This document shows positions 31,991-42,600 of a stretch of DNA of 64,000 nt, in pieces. Numbering within the stretch: the stretch's first letter is position 1; every line of letters begins with the position of its first letter. The notes under the pieces were generated by a model that saw only the letters and a list, made by a program, of their open reading frames with translations, ran no database searches and was not told where the DNA came from. Both the position numbers and the translations under genes were made by a program. This stretch comes from Choristoneura fumiferana (lineage: Eukaryota > Arthropoda > Insecta > Lepidoptera > Tortricidae), in assembly GCF_025370935.1 (NCBI RefSeq), contig NC_133497.1, positions 359,785-423,784 on the forward strand, in the 5' to 3' direction.

Positions 31991-32453
31991 TTTAGTGAAG
32001 CACTATAGGGACAGTTTAGTGAAGCACTATAGGGATAGTTTAGTGAAGCACTATAGGGATAGTTTAGTGAAGCACTATAGGGATAGTTTAGTGAAGCACT
32101 ATAGGGATACTTTAGTGAAGCACTATAGGGAAAGTTTAGTGAAGCACTATAGGGACAGTTTAGTGAAGCACTATAGGGATAGTTTAGTGAAGCACTATAG
32201 GGATAGTTTAGTGAAGCACTATAGGGATAGTTTAGTGAAGCACTATAGGGATACTTTAGTGAAGCACTATAGGGATACTTTAGTGAAGCACTATAGGGAT
32301 AGCTTAGTGAAGCACTATAGGGAAAGTTTAGTGAAGCACTATAGGGATAGTTTAGTGAAGCACTATAGGGATAGTTTAGTGAAGCACTATAGGGATAGTT
32401 TAGTGAAGCACTATAGGGATAGTTTAGTGAAGCACTACAGGGATAGTTTAGTG
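31991..32453. repeat. 24-bp minisatellite, about 19 units
   Basis: The unit TTTAGTGAAGCACTATAGGG + (A/C/T)TAG-type end repeats with very few substitutions. Because 24 is a multiple of 3 and the unit lacks stops in some frames, both strands are open (an 8-residue repeat LVKHYRDS on + and a different one on -). These frames are by-products, not genes. The array ends in an inverted half unit, GTGCTTCACTAAAC, at 32,472-32,485. Confidence 0.9.
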
Positions 32454-32504
32454 CTAGGATCCCTAGACGTGGTGCTTCACTAAACGCCTTATAGATAGGC
32501 TCAA

Positions 32505-32650
32505 GGTGATTTTCTACCGACGAGGCGAGACGAGACGAGACGAGACGAGAATTTAAATTTGTATGGTGGCGCCCGCGATGGCTCGCGGCGGGCGCGCGAG
32601 AATGCATACAAATTTCAATTCTCTTCTCGCCTCGCCGGTGGAAAATCACC
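32505..32650. repeat. GC-rich foldback element with CGAGA microsatellite
   Basis: GGTGATTTTCTACCG at the left, CGGTGGAAAATCACC at the right. The arms contain GAGGCGAGACGAG against CTCTTCTCGCCTCGCC and AATTTGTATG against CATACAAATT. The centre is GC-rich (GCTCGCGGCGGGCGCGCGAG). The left arm has grown a (GACGA)n run. Confidence 0.65.
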
Positions 32651-32880
32651 AAAACTAGTGTTTCGTGCTCAATTAATGATGGGTAATATAATGCATTAAC
32701 TCTTTTGTTGAAATAAGTCTGAAAAAAATTGTGGTTTCTATGCATTATTGAAATAAGAAATCATGAACAATGTATGGAAACCGCAAATTTCATCGGACTT
32801 ATTTCAACAAAAGAGTTATGCATTATATTAACTGAGCACGAAACACTAATTTTGTATTACGTCCTAGATTTCACCCTGTA
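32651..32880. mobile_element. Foldback element FB3, copy 1
   Basis: The right end ...AGGGTGAAATCTAGGACG (as complement) and CTCAGTTAAT/GTGTTTCGTGCTC arms are shared with the complete copy at 33,276. The left terminus is missing, replaced by the preceding foldback, so one inserted into or recombined with the other. Confidence 0.6.
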
Positions 32881-33275
32881 TGATGATGATGATGAAGAGA
32901 AGTGGCGGAGAACAGCTACTAACTTATAATTTATTCACCGCTCAACTGTAAGACCACACATTCATCACAGACGGTAATGAATAACGCGCACCTGAACCCT
33001 GCTTCACGTAATCAGCGGATTACTTTCATTAATTAACAGTTTAATCTGTTGTTACAGCGAAATTGATTAATTAGAGTCACTTTTTAAAGTTAGTTGGATG
33101 TTTAAGTTCAGAGCACCTGGGCGACCGAGCTTTGCTCGAGCTAAAAAGAGTTTTCCCAGAAATCAAGACCAAGCTAGATCGATTTTTCACACCCGAAAAC
33201 CACTACATACCAAATTTCATCGAAATCGTTGGAGCCGTTTCTGAGATCCCCGAAATACTCGTATATATATTTATA

Positions 33276-33535
33276 TACAGGGTGAAATCTAGGACGTAAT
33301 ACAAAATTAGTGTTTCGTGCTCAGTTAATGCTGGGTAATATAATGAATAACTCTTTTGTTGAAATAAGTTCGATGAAATTTATCCTACATTGTTCATGAT
33401 TTCTTATTTCAATAATGTATAGAAACCACAATTTTTTTCAGACTTATTTCAACAAAAGAGTTAATGCATTATATTTCCCAGTATTAACTGAGCATGAAAC
33501 ACTAATTTTGTAGTACGACCTAGATTTCACCTGTA
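33276..33535. mobile_element. Foldback element FB3, complete copy 2
   Basis: It begins TACAGGGTGAAATCTAGGAC and ends with the complement (GATTTCACCTGTA). The arms span about 90 bp and include GTGTTTCGTGCTCAGTTAAT and AACTCTTTTGTTGAAATAAG. TA dinucleotides flank both ends. Non-coding, Tc1/mariner-like by ends (inference). Confidence 0.65.
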
Positions 33536-34026
33536 TATCTATACAAGAATTGCTCGTTTAAAGGTCTTAGATAAATAGATAGATATAGCTAGTATTTTGT
33601 TTGACTGTAAAAGAAACAATATGCATGGGTGTCCTATATTTTCGGATAGTCTAAGAAACGGACTTAAGTAAACATAATAATATTTTTTACCTACCTAACC
33701 ACCCTAAGTTAGGTAGGTTTATTTTATAAAAAAATCGTAGAAAGCAGCTGGCCTTACCAATTGCGAGGCTTCGGGCGGCAGGTCTTTGCGAGGCCCTTTG
33801 TCCTTCGTGAAAAGTATGTGATGCGAAAATATAGTTATAAAAAATAATATTTTTTAAATTTGCTTGGGTTGTTGCGCGAGGCCCCTGCAAGAGCGAGGCC
33901 CCGCTCGCCACCCCCTAAGGCCGCCGCTGGTAGAAAGTTTCACATAAATTCTCGATTAGATTGAGCTATATGAAATGTAGCATTAAACCAAATGTTATAA
34001 TAACTCTAACGAATGCGGTTATGTAT

Positions 34027-34330
34027 CATCAAGTCAGCCGAAAGACGTCCACTGCTACATAGACCTCCCCCAAGGCTCTCTACTCAGACCGTCTTGTGCT
34101 TTCCGCATCCATAATCCCGCGATCGTAACCAAGTCGTCTCTCTATCTTGTTGGAGGCCTACCGACAGCTCGTCTCTCGGTCCGCGGACGAGAACCTTCTG
34201 ACCCCATCGGCCATGTCCTGCGAGCAATGTGCTCCGCCCACTATCACTTCAGTTTTAGCAGTTTCTGCGGTTATATCTATTTGTCCTCCATGACGTGTCC
34301 GACAAAGGTGAACCTTTAAGCTTGTTTATT
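34027..34330 (-). pseudogene. Decayed RTE-type LINE reverse transcriptase C terminus
   Basis: Read on the - strand, the end spells QQWTSFG followed by a stop, but with a frameshift just before it. The inferred upstream text (GRPP-type region, DDL) is also broken. It is the same kind of C-terminal domain as the better-kept 43,540-43,764 fragment. 5' truncated and inactive. Confidence 0.5.
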
Positions 34331-34417
34331 ATGTGCCCGAATATGGCTGGCAAAACCGAACTTTGTTTTAAAGGTCCTATTATAGGGTGCGTAATGTAAT
34401 AGACCACTATATTATAT

Positions 34418-34830
34418 TTATAAGTGTGGGAAGGTCTCGGTCTTTATAATAAGACGTTTGTCATCCAGGTGTTCCAAGCGATGAGCCTCAAAATTTACAA
34501 CAGCCTTATTTACAGAGCTGTGCCACTCCAGTCTCTGCTTCGCGAGATCTTCCCAACTGTCGCATGGGATGTTACATGCGGTAAGGTGGCGCTTTAGGAC
34601 TACCCTGTAACGCAAGAACTGGCCTCCCGGAGTCCGCTTTCCTCGTTTTAATTGAGAGTAAAAGACGGCCTCAGAAAGCCTACCAACATTCATACGCACA
34701 AGGTGTCCGCACCACCTTCTGCTCTTAATAATGACTCTATGCCGTTGAGATTAGTTCGCCTGAAGATTTCAGTGTTTGTGACTCGGTCCTGCCACTTAAT
34801 GCAGGTATACGTATATCATTAACCCGAATA
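34418..34830 (-). pseudogene. LINE reverse transcriptase C-terminal fragment
   Basis: On the - strand, IKWQDRVTNTEIF then RMNVGRLSEAVFYSQLKRGK, GGQFLRYRVVLKRHLTACNI and SWEDLAKQRLEWH match the C-terminal region found in many endonuclease/reverse transcriptase LINE proteins. A stop and a short deletion separate the two parts. No catalytic domain remains. Confidence 0.6.
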
Positions 34831-35014
34831 ATTCGTAGATTAAGTAACAGCGAGTACCTGTCCTTATTTCACCTCACAACATAAACATGAGGTACCCGTT
34901 TAACTATGAAGATTACCCGGGCTTTACTATGTTACCCGTAATCAAATTCAGTCATAACATTTTGAATACTTCATGGTCCCTAGCATGCTAAGTGATGCGA
35001 CACAAATAACTCTT

Positions 35015-35156
35015 TTATCCCCCGACACAAAAAGAGGGGTGTTATTAGTTTGATGCCAATGCGCAATATCTGTCTGTCTGTCTATGGCATCGTATTTAGC
35101 TCCCAAACGAATGGATGGATTTCGATACTTTTTTTTTATTGAAAGCGATTTTTATT
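35015..35156 (+). repeat. Interspersed repeat R, truncated copy
   Basis: It has ATCCCCCGACACAAAAAGAG, GTGTTATTAGTTTGATGCCA and TGTCTGTCTGTCTATGGCAT, then loses similarity. Confidence 0.55.
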
Positions 35157-35271
35157 ATGGCACTTGGTATGGTGGTGGCATGACCGCGCATTCATTGCAT
35201 AGACATAGCTATCATAAGGTCGCGGGTGAGCAAAGCAATTGTGTGTACCTAGTTCATAGATTTTTATGTTG

Positions 35272-35690
35272 CACTAGCCGCTACCCGCGACTCCATCCGC
35301 TTCGAATTCTTTTATCATTATCCCGCGGGAACTATGTAATTTTCCGGGATACAATGCAATACATTATAAAATTATGTATACACGACCTTAATTTAGGTCA
35401 ATAAAGTTGTATACATATTTTTGTTACTTTGGTCGTAATCTCTTTGTAGTTGACTGTACTCCACAAATAGTAAGCGATACAGAAAACAGGTACACAGAAA
35501 GAAAATTACAATCTAAAACTATATATTGTATTATACGTATCCTATGTCCTTTCCGGGATTAAAACTATCTGTAGGTATACCGAATTTCGTCGAAATCGGT
35601 TCAGTGGTTTAGACGTAATGAAGTAACAAATAAACAAACGAAAAGACTTACAAACTGTCGCATTTATAATATTAGTCCGATTTTAATTAG
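35272..35690 (-). repeat. Interspersed repeat E, interrupted reverse copy
   Basis: ACTAGCCGCTACCCGCGACT on the left is the reverse of the GCTAGT end. The other end, CATTTATAATATTAGT, is at 35,676-35,690. About 180 bp of unrelated AT-rich DNA sits between the halves. Confidence 0.5.
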
Positions 35691-35972
35691 GTATCTACGA
35701 TGATTAAAGTGTACATGAAGTGACGAAGCACTGACAAACCTATGCTAGAACCACTCGCGTCAACGTTTTAAAGTCCAGTTGTTGTCCAACGCCGGGTAAA
35801 CAGCGCATCCGGCTGCGCGGGTATCGTCCGGTTTTTGCCGCGACTCCATTAGGCGACAAATGGCCTGCGAACTGATACCGCGCGCTGTCGGGTAAGGGGA
35901 GGGTGCAAATTTAATCCAGATATTAAATAGAAGTTATTTTTATTGTGTCCTATAACTCTTTATATTATAAAC

Positions 35973-36176
35973 TAGCTGTTGCCCGCGACTCCGTCTGCGT
36001 ATCCCGCGGGAACTATGCAATTTTCCGGGATAAAAATTATCCTATATCCTACCCTAGGACTCAAATTATATGTACCTATACTGAATTTCATCTAAATCGG
36101 TTCTGAGGTTTAGACGTGATGAGGTAAAAAACAAACAGACTTACAAACTTTCGCGTTTATAATTGTAATATTAGTG
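35973..36176 (-). repeat. Interspersed repeat E, full reverse copy
   Basis: It runs from ACTAGCTGTTGCCCGCGACT to GTAATATTAGT. The termini ACTA...TAGT are inverted relative to one another. Confidence 0.65.
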
Positions 36177-36198
36177 GGAAGTGTGTGTGTGTTTTCCA

Positions 36199-36479
36199 GG
36201 TGGTAGGACCTTGTGCAAGGTCCGCCCGGATTGCTACCACCATCTTGCTCGTTAATCCTGCCGTGAAGCAGCAGTGCTTGCACTGTTGTGTTTCGGCGTG
36301 GAGAGTAAGACAGCCGGTGAAATTACTGGCACTTGAGGTATCCCATCTTAGGCCTCTAGGTTGGCAACGCATCTGCAATCCCCCTGGTGTTGCAGGTGTC
36401 TATGGGCGGTGGTGATCTCTTACCATCAGGAGACCCACCTGCTTGTTTGCCATCCAATCGAATAAAAAAAAAAAAAAAA
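36199..36479 (+). mobile_element. A-tailed LINE/SINE element (family L), full copy
   Basis: Starts GTGGTAGGACCTTGTGCAAG, passes through TCCTGCCGTGAAGCAGCAGT and GATCTCTTACCATCAGGAGA, and ends with a 16-base A run. The longest form here; the copy at 55,782 matches it end to end. Confidence 0.75.
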
Positions 36480-37215
36480 GTGTAAGTACATAAGTTATAT
36501 ATAATCGAATCGGCAAGCGCAGCGTAGGACGTCCACCAACGAAACGGAAGGATGATCTGGTTAAAGTCAAAGGAAATATATAGAGCACTATTTAGGACAT
36601 ATTATGGGCTACATAAAACAAATAGTAGGGTGGCAGGATAAATATAAACTTTGTTTAAACCTCCTCATAATCCGCTCGAATCCTTTACCGGGGGCAGCAA
36701 ACAGCGCGACATCGTTCGGGCTTCTATTTCCCTTATCTCAGGTTAAACTGCTCGCGCTTCGCTGAGCTCGTTCCAATAACGAGGCCGCATGTGGCATGCC
36801 ACAAAACCTTGCTACAGTCAGTGACCTCCGGGGCATGAAATTAAATACATATACAAATATTTTTGCTCAAAGCAATAAAGAATAAAAATAAAATAATGTA
36901 TTACTATAGTGTCTTCGTAAGACATAATTATAAGTATAATTCTGTTTTTTAACCGAATGAACTTATATTTCTATGCCTCCTGTGATAAGTGATACAAATA
37001 CAAAATCGTCATTTTACAGGAGAGCGAAAATAAGATTTAAAAAGTTCTTGTTTGTGAGCCAAGGGGGCTAGCATTAACCGAAGCACTTTTTTTATACATA
37101 AAAATATATTCTATAAACTTGCATTTAGCGTTTTTCGGTAAATATTTTAAGTTCGAAAACAAATCAATATCTTTACAATGAATAGAGTCCATATGGTCGC
37201 GGGTGAGCCTAACCT

Positions 37216-38295
37216 TATTTTTTTTTTTTTTTCACCTGGGAAAATCCGTTACGGACTTCACCGGCCCGGGGAGACCGGTGGGTATGTGGGAGTCCCGCCC
37301 CAGAAGGGGACGGTGTACCCACTAAAAACCCCAGGGTGTTCCTCTTTTCCGTCTTATTGCAACCGGGCTGTGGGAACTGTTAGCGTCCATGGCCCGGAAG
37401 CGCGACGGTTGTCCATTCGGGGACCCGCCTCAGAGGACACTCCTCCTTACTCCATCGCTGTAGGCGCGCCGGAACACTTGGCGTGCCTACCAGCTCGGGG
37501 ACCATAACGGCAGGAAACGGGCATCCCCGTGCCCGTCACCCGCAGTCCCTATTAGGGCGGAATTTGGCGGCGGTTATAACCTAACCGCCTCCGCCCAACT
37601 CGCCTGCGGCGCAGGGGCTGGGAGGACGGGTCCTCCTCTCGCTCCCGTTCCGCTCCTTCCTTGATTGCCATCACCTCCTCGCAGAAGGAGGCCATGGCGA
37701 TCCACGACCTCTCGCTGTCGGTCATGGATTTAACGACGGCCGGCAGCGAGAGGTCATTCCCAATGACTGCCTTTAAGCGGGACTGCTGGTCTGTAAAAGC
37801 GGGACACACTTGCAACGTATGCTGCGCGGTGTCTTCCGCCCCGCCGCAGTGGTGGCACATTGGTGTTGTCTCCCTCCTTGCGATCTTGCACAGGTACTTG
37901 CCGAAGCAGCCATGCCCCGACAGTACCTGCGCTAGATGAAAGGAGACAACACCCCATGTTCTGTCGACCCATCTGTCTAAGACGGGCCGGACTCCCGATA
38001 TGGTCCAGTGGCCGGCGCTCGGCCGCTCCAGAGCCTCCAGCCATTTCCGGAAGAGAGTTTGGCGTGAGATGTCTCTCCACCGCCTTATCTCTTCCGGACA
38101 GGGCCGTTCCCCTCTGGCGCGCGCCTCGGCTACCCGCTGGTAGACGTCGGCTAGCACTTCGGCATCCAGCTCCCACGGTGGGGTGCCCGCCAGTACGCAG
38201 GCCGCCTCGAACGAGGTGGTGCGGTACGCCCTCGATACCCTAACCGCCATGACCCTTTGCGGTTGCCGCAGGTGGGTCTTGTTCCGGGCGGAAAG
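37216..38295 (-). mobile_element. R1-clade non-LTR retrotransposon, 5'-truncated, in telomere-like DNA
   Basis: This GC-rich block in AT-rich DNA runs, on the - strand, from the truncation point beside a (CCTAA)n tract to a poly(A) tail (T run at about 37,217-37,232). It contains the last ~248 codons and a roughly 320-bp 3' UTR. CCTAACC lies just outside the tail (37,208-37,214) and again just outside the truncated 5' side (38,296 onward). This is the pattern expected of the TRAS/SART group of R1 elements, which insert into TTAGG repeats. Confidence 0.75.
37552..38295 (-). pseudogene. R1-type reverse transcriptase protein, C-terminal fragment
   Basis: The frame is open from the truncation point. 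The upstream part reads LSARNKTHLRQPQRVM, then SFEAACVLAGTPPWELDAE, followed by HGCFGKYLCKIARRE, CHHCGGAEDTAQHTLQVCP (a C-C-H-C zinc motif) and a basic tail. This order (end of thumb, then zinc motif) is that of R1-clade ORF2 proteins. The methionine at 38,250 is internal, not a start. The reverse transcriptase and endonuclease domains are absent, so this is a dead fragment although it has no internal stop. Confidence 0.75.
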
Positions 38296-38319
38296 AACCT
38301 AACCTAACCTAACCTAACC
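38296..38319. repeat. Short telomere-type (AACCT)n tract
   Basis: AACCT repeated 4.8 times; the other strand reads TTAGG, the insect telomere unit. It directly abuts the truncated R1 element. Confidence 0.8.
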
Positions 38320-39523
38320 AAACCAGTCTTTAGTCTAAATCACAGAGTACATATATAAGTCTAAATGAATTCACCAATTCCGATAAATACCTACAATTCA
38401 CACTTTTCTCATTCTCCATATCAACCTGCCCCACCCCCCTCTGGGCCATCGGCTGGCCACGCCCCTGTTTCAGTGTCCTTGACTATACTATACCCAAGGC
38501 TGAGAACGCCTGCGTCATGTTTGTGGCATTTGACGATGCCACATGCCGCGGTGCTTACATTGCACAGTGGCGCCATTTCTGTCGATTAACGCGTTCAGAA
38601 GAAAAGCCGTAATGAAGTTAATTGAGTGAACCAAAGCGTCGTAAATCATCCCCCGAAATAAAGGGCAGGGTGATATAAAGAGAGAAGAAAACTTTGTTTG
38701 TCTCTTTGTCTATGTATTGTGCTCACACCACACGAGTTGTTAGGCCAAACACGATTATGCGGTATGAAATTATGAGTTAAGTCGATTAAGTCGTGCCAAA
38801 CTATACCTACCATGCGGTACGAAGTTACGCCAAAAAAAGAAGAACCTGTTTACAGATTTCATGGTGATTAATTTATCAATAAAATATTACGGCATTAGCA
38901 TTTCTTTCCTAAACTACCAATGCTCAAAAAAATATTTATGCAGGGTTTTTTTTATCTTGACTTCTCTAAAGCGACAGAACATTCTTCTAGCCAGAAAGCT
39001 TAGCAAAACAAAGAAAGCTTAGGAATGTTAATCAAGAAGAAAATAATATCTGGCGTACCTATTTTAAAATAATGATAAAAATAAAATTTTCAGACAAACT
39101 GTATGGACGACATTTCATTGTTTATCCCCAGGAGGATGTGAAGAAATCAGGTGAATCTCATCTCACACGGTTTCAAAACACTAGGATTATCTTAGATTTA
39201 ATTAAATTCAAACAAAAAAAAATTGGCCTCAATATTACGTAATTTACTAGTTGATTTGCAATAACTAAACGCATGCGAGAAACGTCAAAATGTTACAGTA
39301 GAAGCAAATTACGCTTGTAGGTTATTTTGTACTTGTTCTACACTCAAACAACAATATTCCGTGTGCTGCTATGATAAGGATTACATTCAGTTTCACTTTT
39401 AAGAAACGATTAAATAATAAGTAGTTCAGAGGTACCATATTTAATGAAAATGTCATAGTCAGCTGTGGAAGTACGGTTTGTTTTCATGAAGAAATTTAAA
39501 GAGAAATACGTAAATATTACACA
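38320..39523. other. Upstream region of PARS2; no clear element
   Basis: AT-rich DNA with no supported gene. The PARS2 promoter must lie at its right end, but no TATA box or initiator stands out enough to call. Confidence 0.35.
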
Positions 39524-39616
39524 ATGAAGTTCGTTTCTCAGTTACTACAGCCTCTCCTGACTATACCAAAGAACGCTAAGATAAAGAATACTGAAATTAC
39601 GTGCAAAAGTCAAAAG
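39524..39616 (+). CDS. PARS2: PARS2 exon 1 (start codon)
   Basis: It encodes 31 residues, MKFVSQLLQPLLTIPKN to ...CKSQK, then donor AAG|GTAAGG. The final KSQK joins LLLECGLI of exon 2, matching the family phrase SQKLLL-AGLI. Too short to stand out by length; found by matching phase and homology. Confidence 0.8.
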
Positions 39617-42600
39617 GTAAGGTTATAATAAAACACTAGAAGTTTTAAAATATACTCAGCGACACAAAATTTGGCCACTCTGCATACAAAATTACCTATT
39701 TCTGCATACATTTGAGGGCTAGATTTTTTGCCGCTCAGTATATATTTTTTGATTTAATAAAAAATACTCTGTGATTTTCCAAAGCTTCGTATAAAGTTAG
39801 TCTTGTAGATGCTTCCGTTTTTAGTGTGAAGATACGGTTTTTTTCTAACAAGTACAAACTTATAACTATACTATTTCTTTAGGAAAAGAACTGGAGCGAC
39901 TGTTATTGAATAGTACTGTTATTTAAAAAAAAAAAATTAATTTAAATAATTTAGGCCGCAATTTATATTTAAAATAGTCTGCAATTTATGGGCACTTTTA
40001 CGTCATTTTTTAAACTACCAGCGCTTTCAGAAAGACCATCATTGCCAAGAAGAATGCGCCGCAAGAAACTTGGCAGATAGTAATTTTTTCAGAATAGAAT
40101 AATTACAAAAAAATAATAAAATTAAAGTTAAAGAAAAAATTACAAGAAAAGAATAATAAAAATACAGGGATGTATGGGGTCCCTTAGTTACAAAACCTAA
40201 ACTAAACACTAACTATATATATGTTCAGTGGAAGTGTAGTGTTGGCCGTGACTTAAATTGTCTCCACAGCAAATTTCATCTAAATCAGTTTAGACATTAA
40301 TTCATGGTTGATTAATAAACAACCTGAAACTTTCTTACTTATAATAGCTTTCATGATACAAAATATATATTCCAGCTCCTCTTAGAATGCGGGCTCATTC
40401 GTCCAACAGCCTCGGGTCTCTTCGCGCTCCTCCCGCTCGCTCTCCGGGCGGTGGACAAGCTGGAAGCCCTAGTCCGGCATCGCATCGAAGAGGTTGGAGG
40501 GCAGAGGCTGTCCCTGCCTGCGCTGACTGCTGCTAATCTATGGGAGAAAACAGGGAGGATGAGCGAGGAGCTGTTGAAGGTTCAAGATAGGACTGGGAGG
40601 AGTTTTGTTTTGGCTCCGGTGGGTATGGTATTTACTTGTTTTATGAACTAAGACAGCAAATGGGATAGATTTAAACGAGAAGGGTTAGTTAAAGACAGGT
40701 TTAAACGAGATGAAGTTTGAGTTTAGACGACCAGATGGCCTAGTGGTTAGAGAACCTGACTACGAAGCTTGAGGTCCCGGGTTCGATTCCCGTGTCGGGG
40801 CAGATATTTGTATGAAAAATATGAATGTTACTATGTATTTAAGTATGTATCTATCTTTATAATTATATTTATCCGTTGCTTAGCTTACTTTGGGACTAGG
40901 TCAATTGGTGTGAATTGTCTCGTGATATTTATTTTATTTATTTATAAAGTAACAAACAAACAGACTTAAAAATATTCGCATTTATAATATTAAGTAGATA
41001 TAATCTAAATTTTAAAATTGATGTATAGTCAATTAATGGTAAATGTATATTATTGTTATTTATGTAACATTGCAGACACACGAAGAGGCGATAGCAGACT
41101 TACTGGCCGATGTAGGACCATTGTCATATAAGCAGCTACCACTCTTAGTGTACCAGGTAAGCGCATTTTCATTAAAATAACAAAAATTTTACTTAAACTT
41201 TAAAATTTTACTTAAATTTTGTTGTTTGTGTTATGACCCATTTTCTTAGGAACACGCTCGCGTTCCCATACCCATTCTCATTTCCATTCCCATATTCATT
41301 CTCACTCCCATAATCATTCTTATTCCCATTTCCTTTCTCATTCCCATTTCCATATTCATTCTCACTCCCATTCCCATTTCCTTTCTAATCTCCATTCTCA
41401 TATTCATTCTCATTCCCATAATCATTCTCATTTCCATTTCCAAACACATTCTTATGCACATTTATCTGTTTTATTCAAATTATCATTTAGACGACCAGAT
41501 GGCCTAGTGGTTAGAGAACCTGACTACGAAGCTTGAGGTCCCGGGTTCGATTCCCGTGTCGGGGCAGATATTTGTATGAAAAATACGAATGTTTGTTCTC
41601 GGGTCTTGGGTGTTTAATATGTATTTAAGTATGTATCTATATCTATATAATTATATTTATCCGTTGCTTAGTACCATAACACAAGCTTTGCTAAGCTTAC
41701 TTTGGGACTAGGTCAATTGGTGTGAATTTCCCGTGATATTTATATTTATTTATTTATTATTATTATTATAGCACACGCTGCATGTATTCCAGAGAAGCGA
41801 CAAGTTCGGCGACGAGCTCCGTCTCAAGCAAGGCGTGTTGCGCGGGCGCTTCTTCCATTTCTATGATGAATAGAATAGCAAAAAAATTGTTTTAAAAAAA
41901 AGTTTTGTAATCTTAATCTAAATATAACAGTAGTTAACAGTGCACCAAAATGAATACCATTCAGCAAATGCCGATGTCTGAATTTCTTCAGTCATGGCGC
42001 TGGTTTTTTAACCCCCGAACCCAAAAAGAGGGGTGTTATAAGTTTGACCGCTGTGTCTGTCTGTCTGTGGCACTGTAACTCTTAAACGGGTGGACCGATG
42101 TAAACGCGTTTTTATTAAATTGAAAACAGGTTTTCTGGCGATGGTTCTTAGATATGTTTTGTCAAAATCGGTTCAGCCATTTTTGAGATAATGAACTTTG
42201 AAGTGACAAAGTCGGGGGTTTTCCAACTTGTTGGTTATCAGGGCAACCAAATAATCTCATTCCCATTTCCATTCTCATACCCATACTCATTCTCATTCCA
42301 GATAAGCGACAAGTTCCGCGACGAGCTCCGCCCCAAGCACGGCGTGTTGCGTGCGCGCAGTTTCCGCATGCTCGATGCGTACGGCGCGCACGCCTCCCAC
42401 GAACATGCTGTCACCACGTACCACCGCGTTACCGACGCGTACCAGAAACTATTTAAAGATCTGCACCTCAAAGTATACAGAGGTAAGTAAATGAACTATA
42501 AACAATGAGGGCTATCGCGTATGAATTCGCCGCTAGAGGCGCTAGTGTAGCGAGAGGTTTCTGAAATAAAATAATAAAAATAAATATCACGGGAGAATTC

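Noticed and set aside
31991..32453. CACTATAGGGA in each minisatellite unit, like the core of a T7 phage promoter
   Set aside because: The upstream recognition half is absent and no T7-type polymerase acts on nuclear DNA here; coincidence.
31991..32453. CRISPR-like array
   Set aside because: Units are contiguous with no spacers, and the DNA is eukaryotic.
31935..32745. Long open frames on both strands across the 24-bp repeat (182 and 265 codons)
   Set aside because: They exist only because the repeat unit is 8 codons long and stop-free; there is no start context, domain or unique sequence.
41246..41461. Met/Arg-rich open frame on the - strand
   Set aside because: It is the translation of the CATTCTC-type simple repeat.
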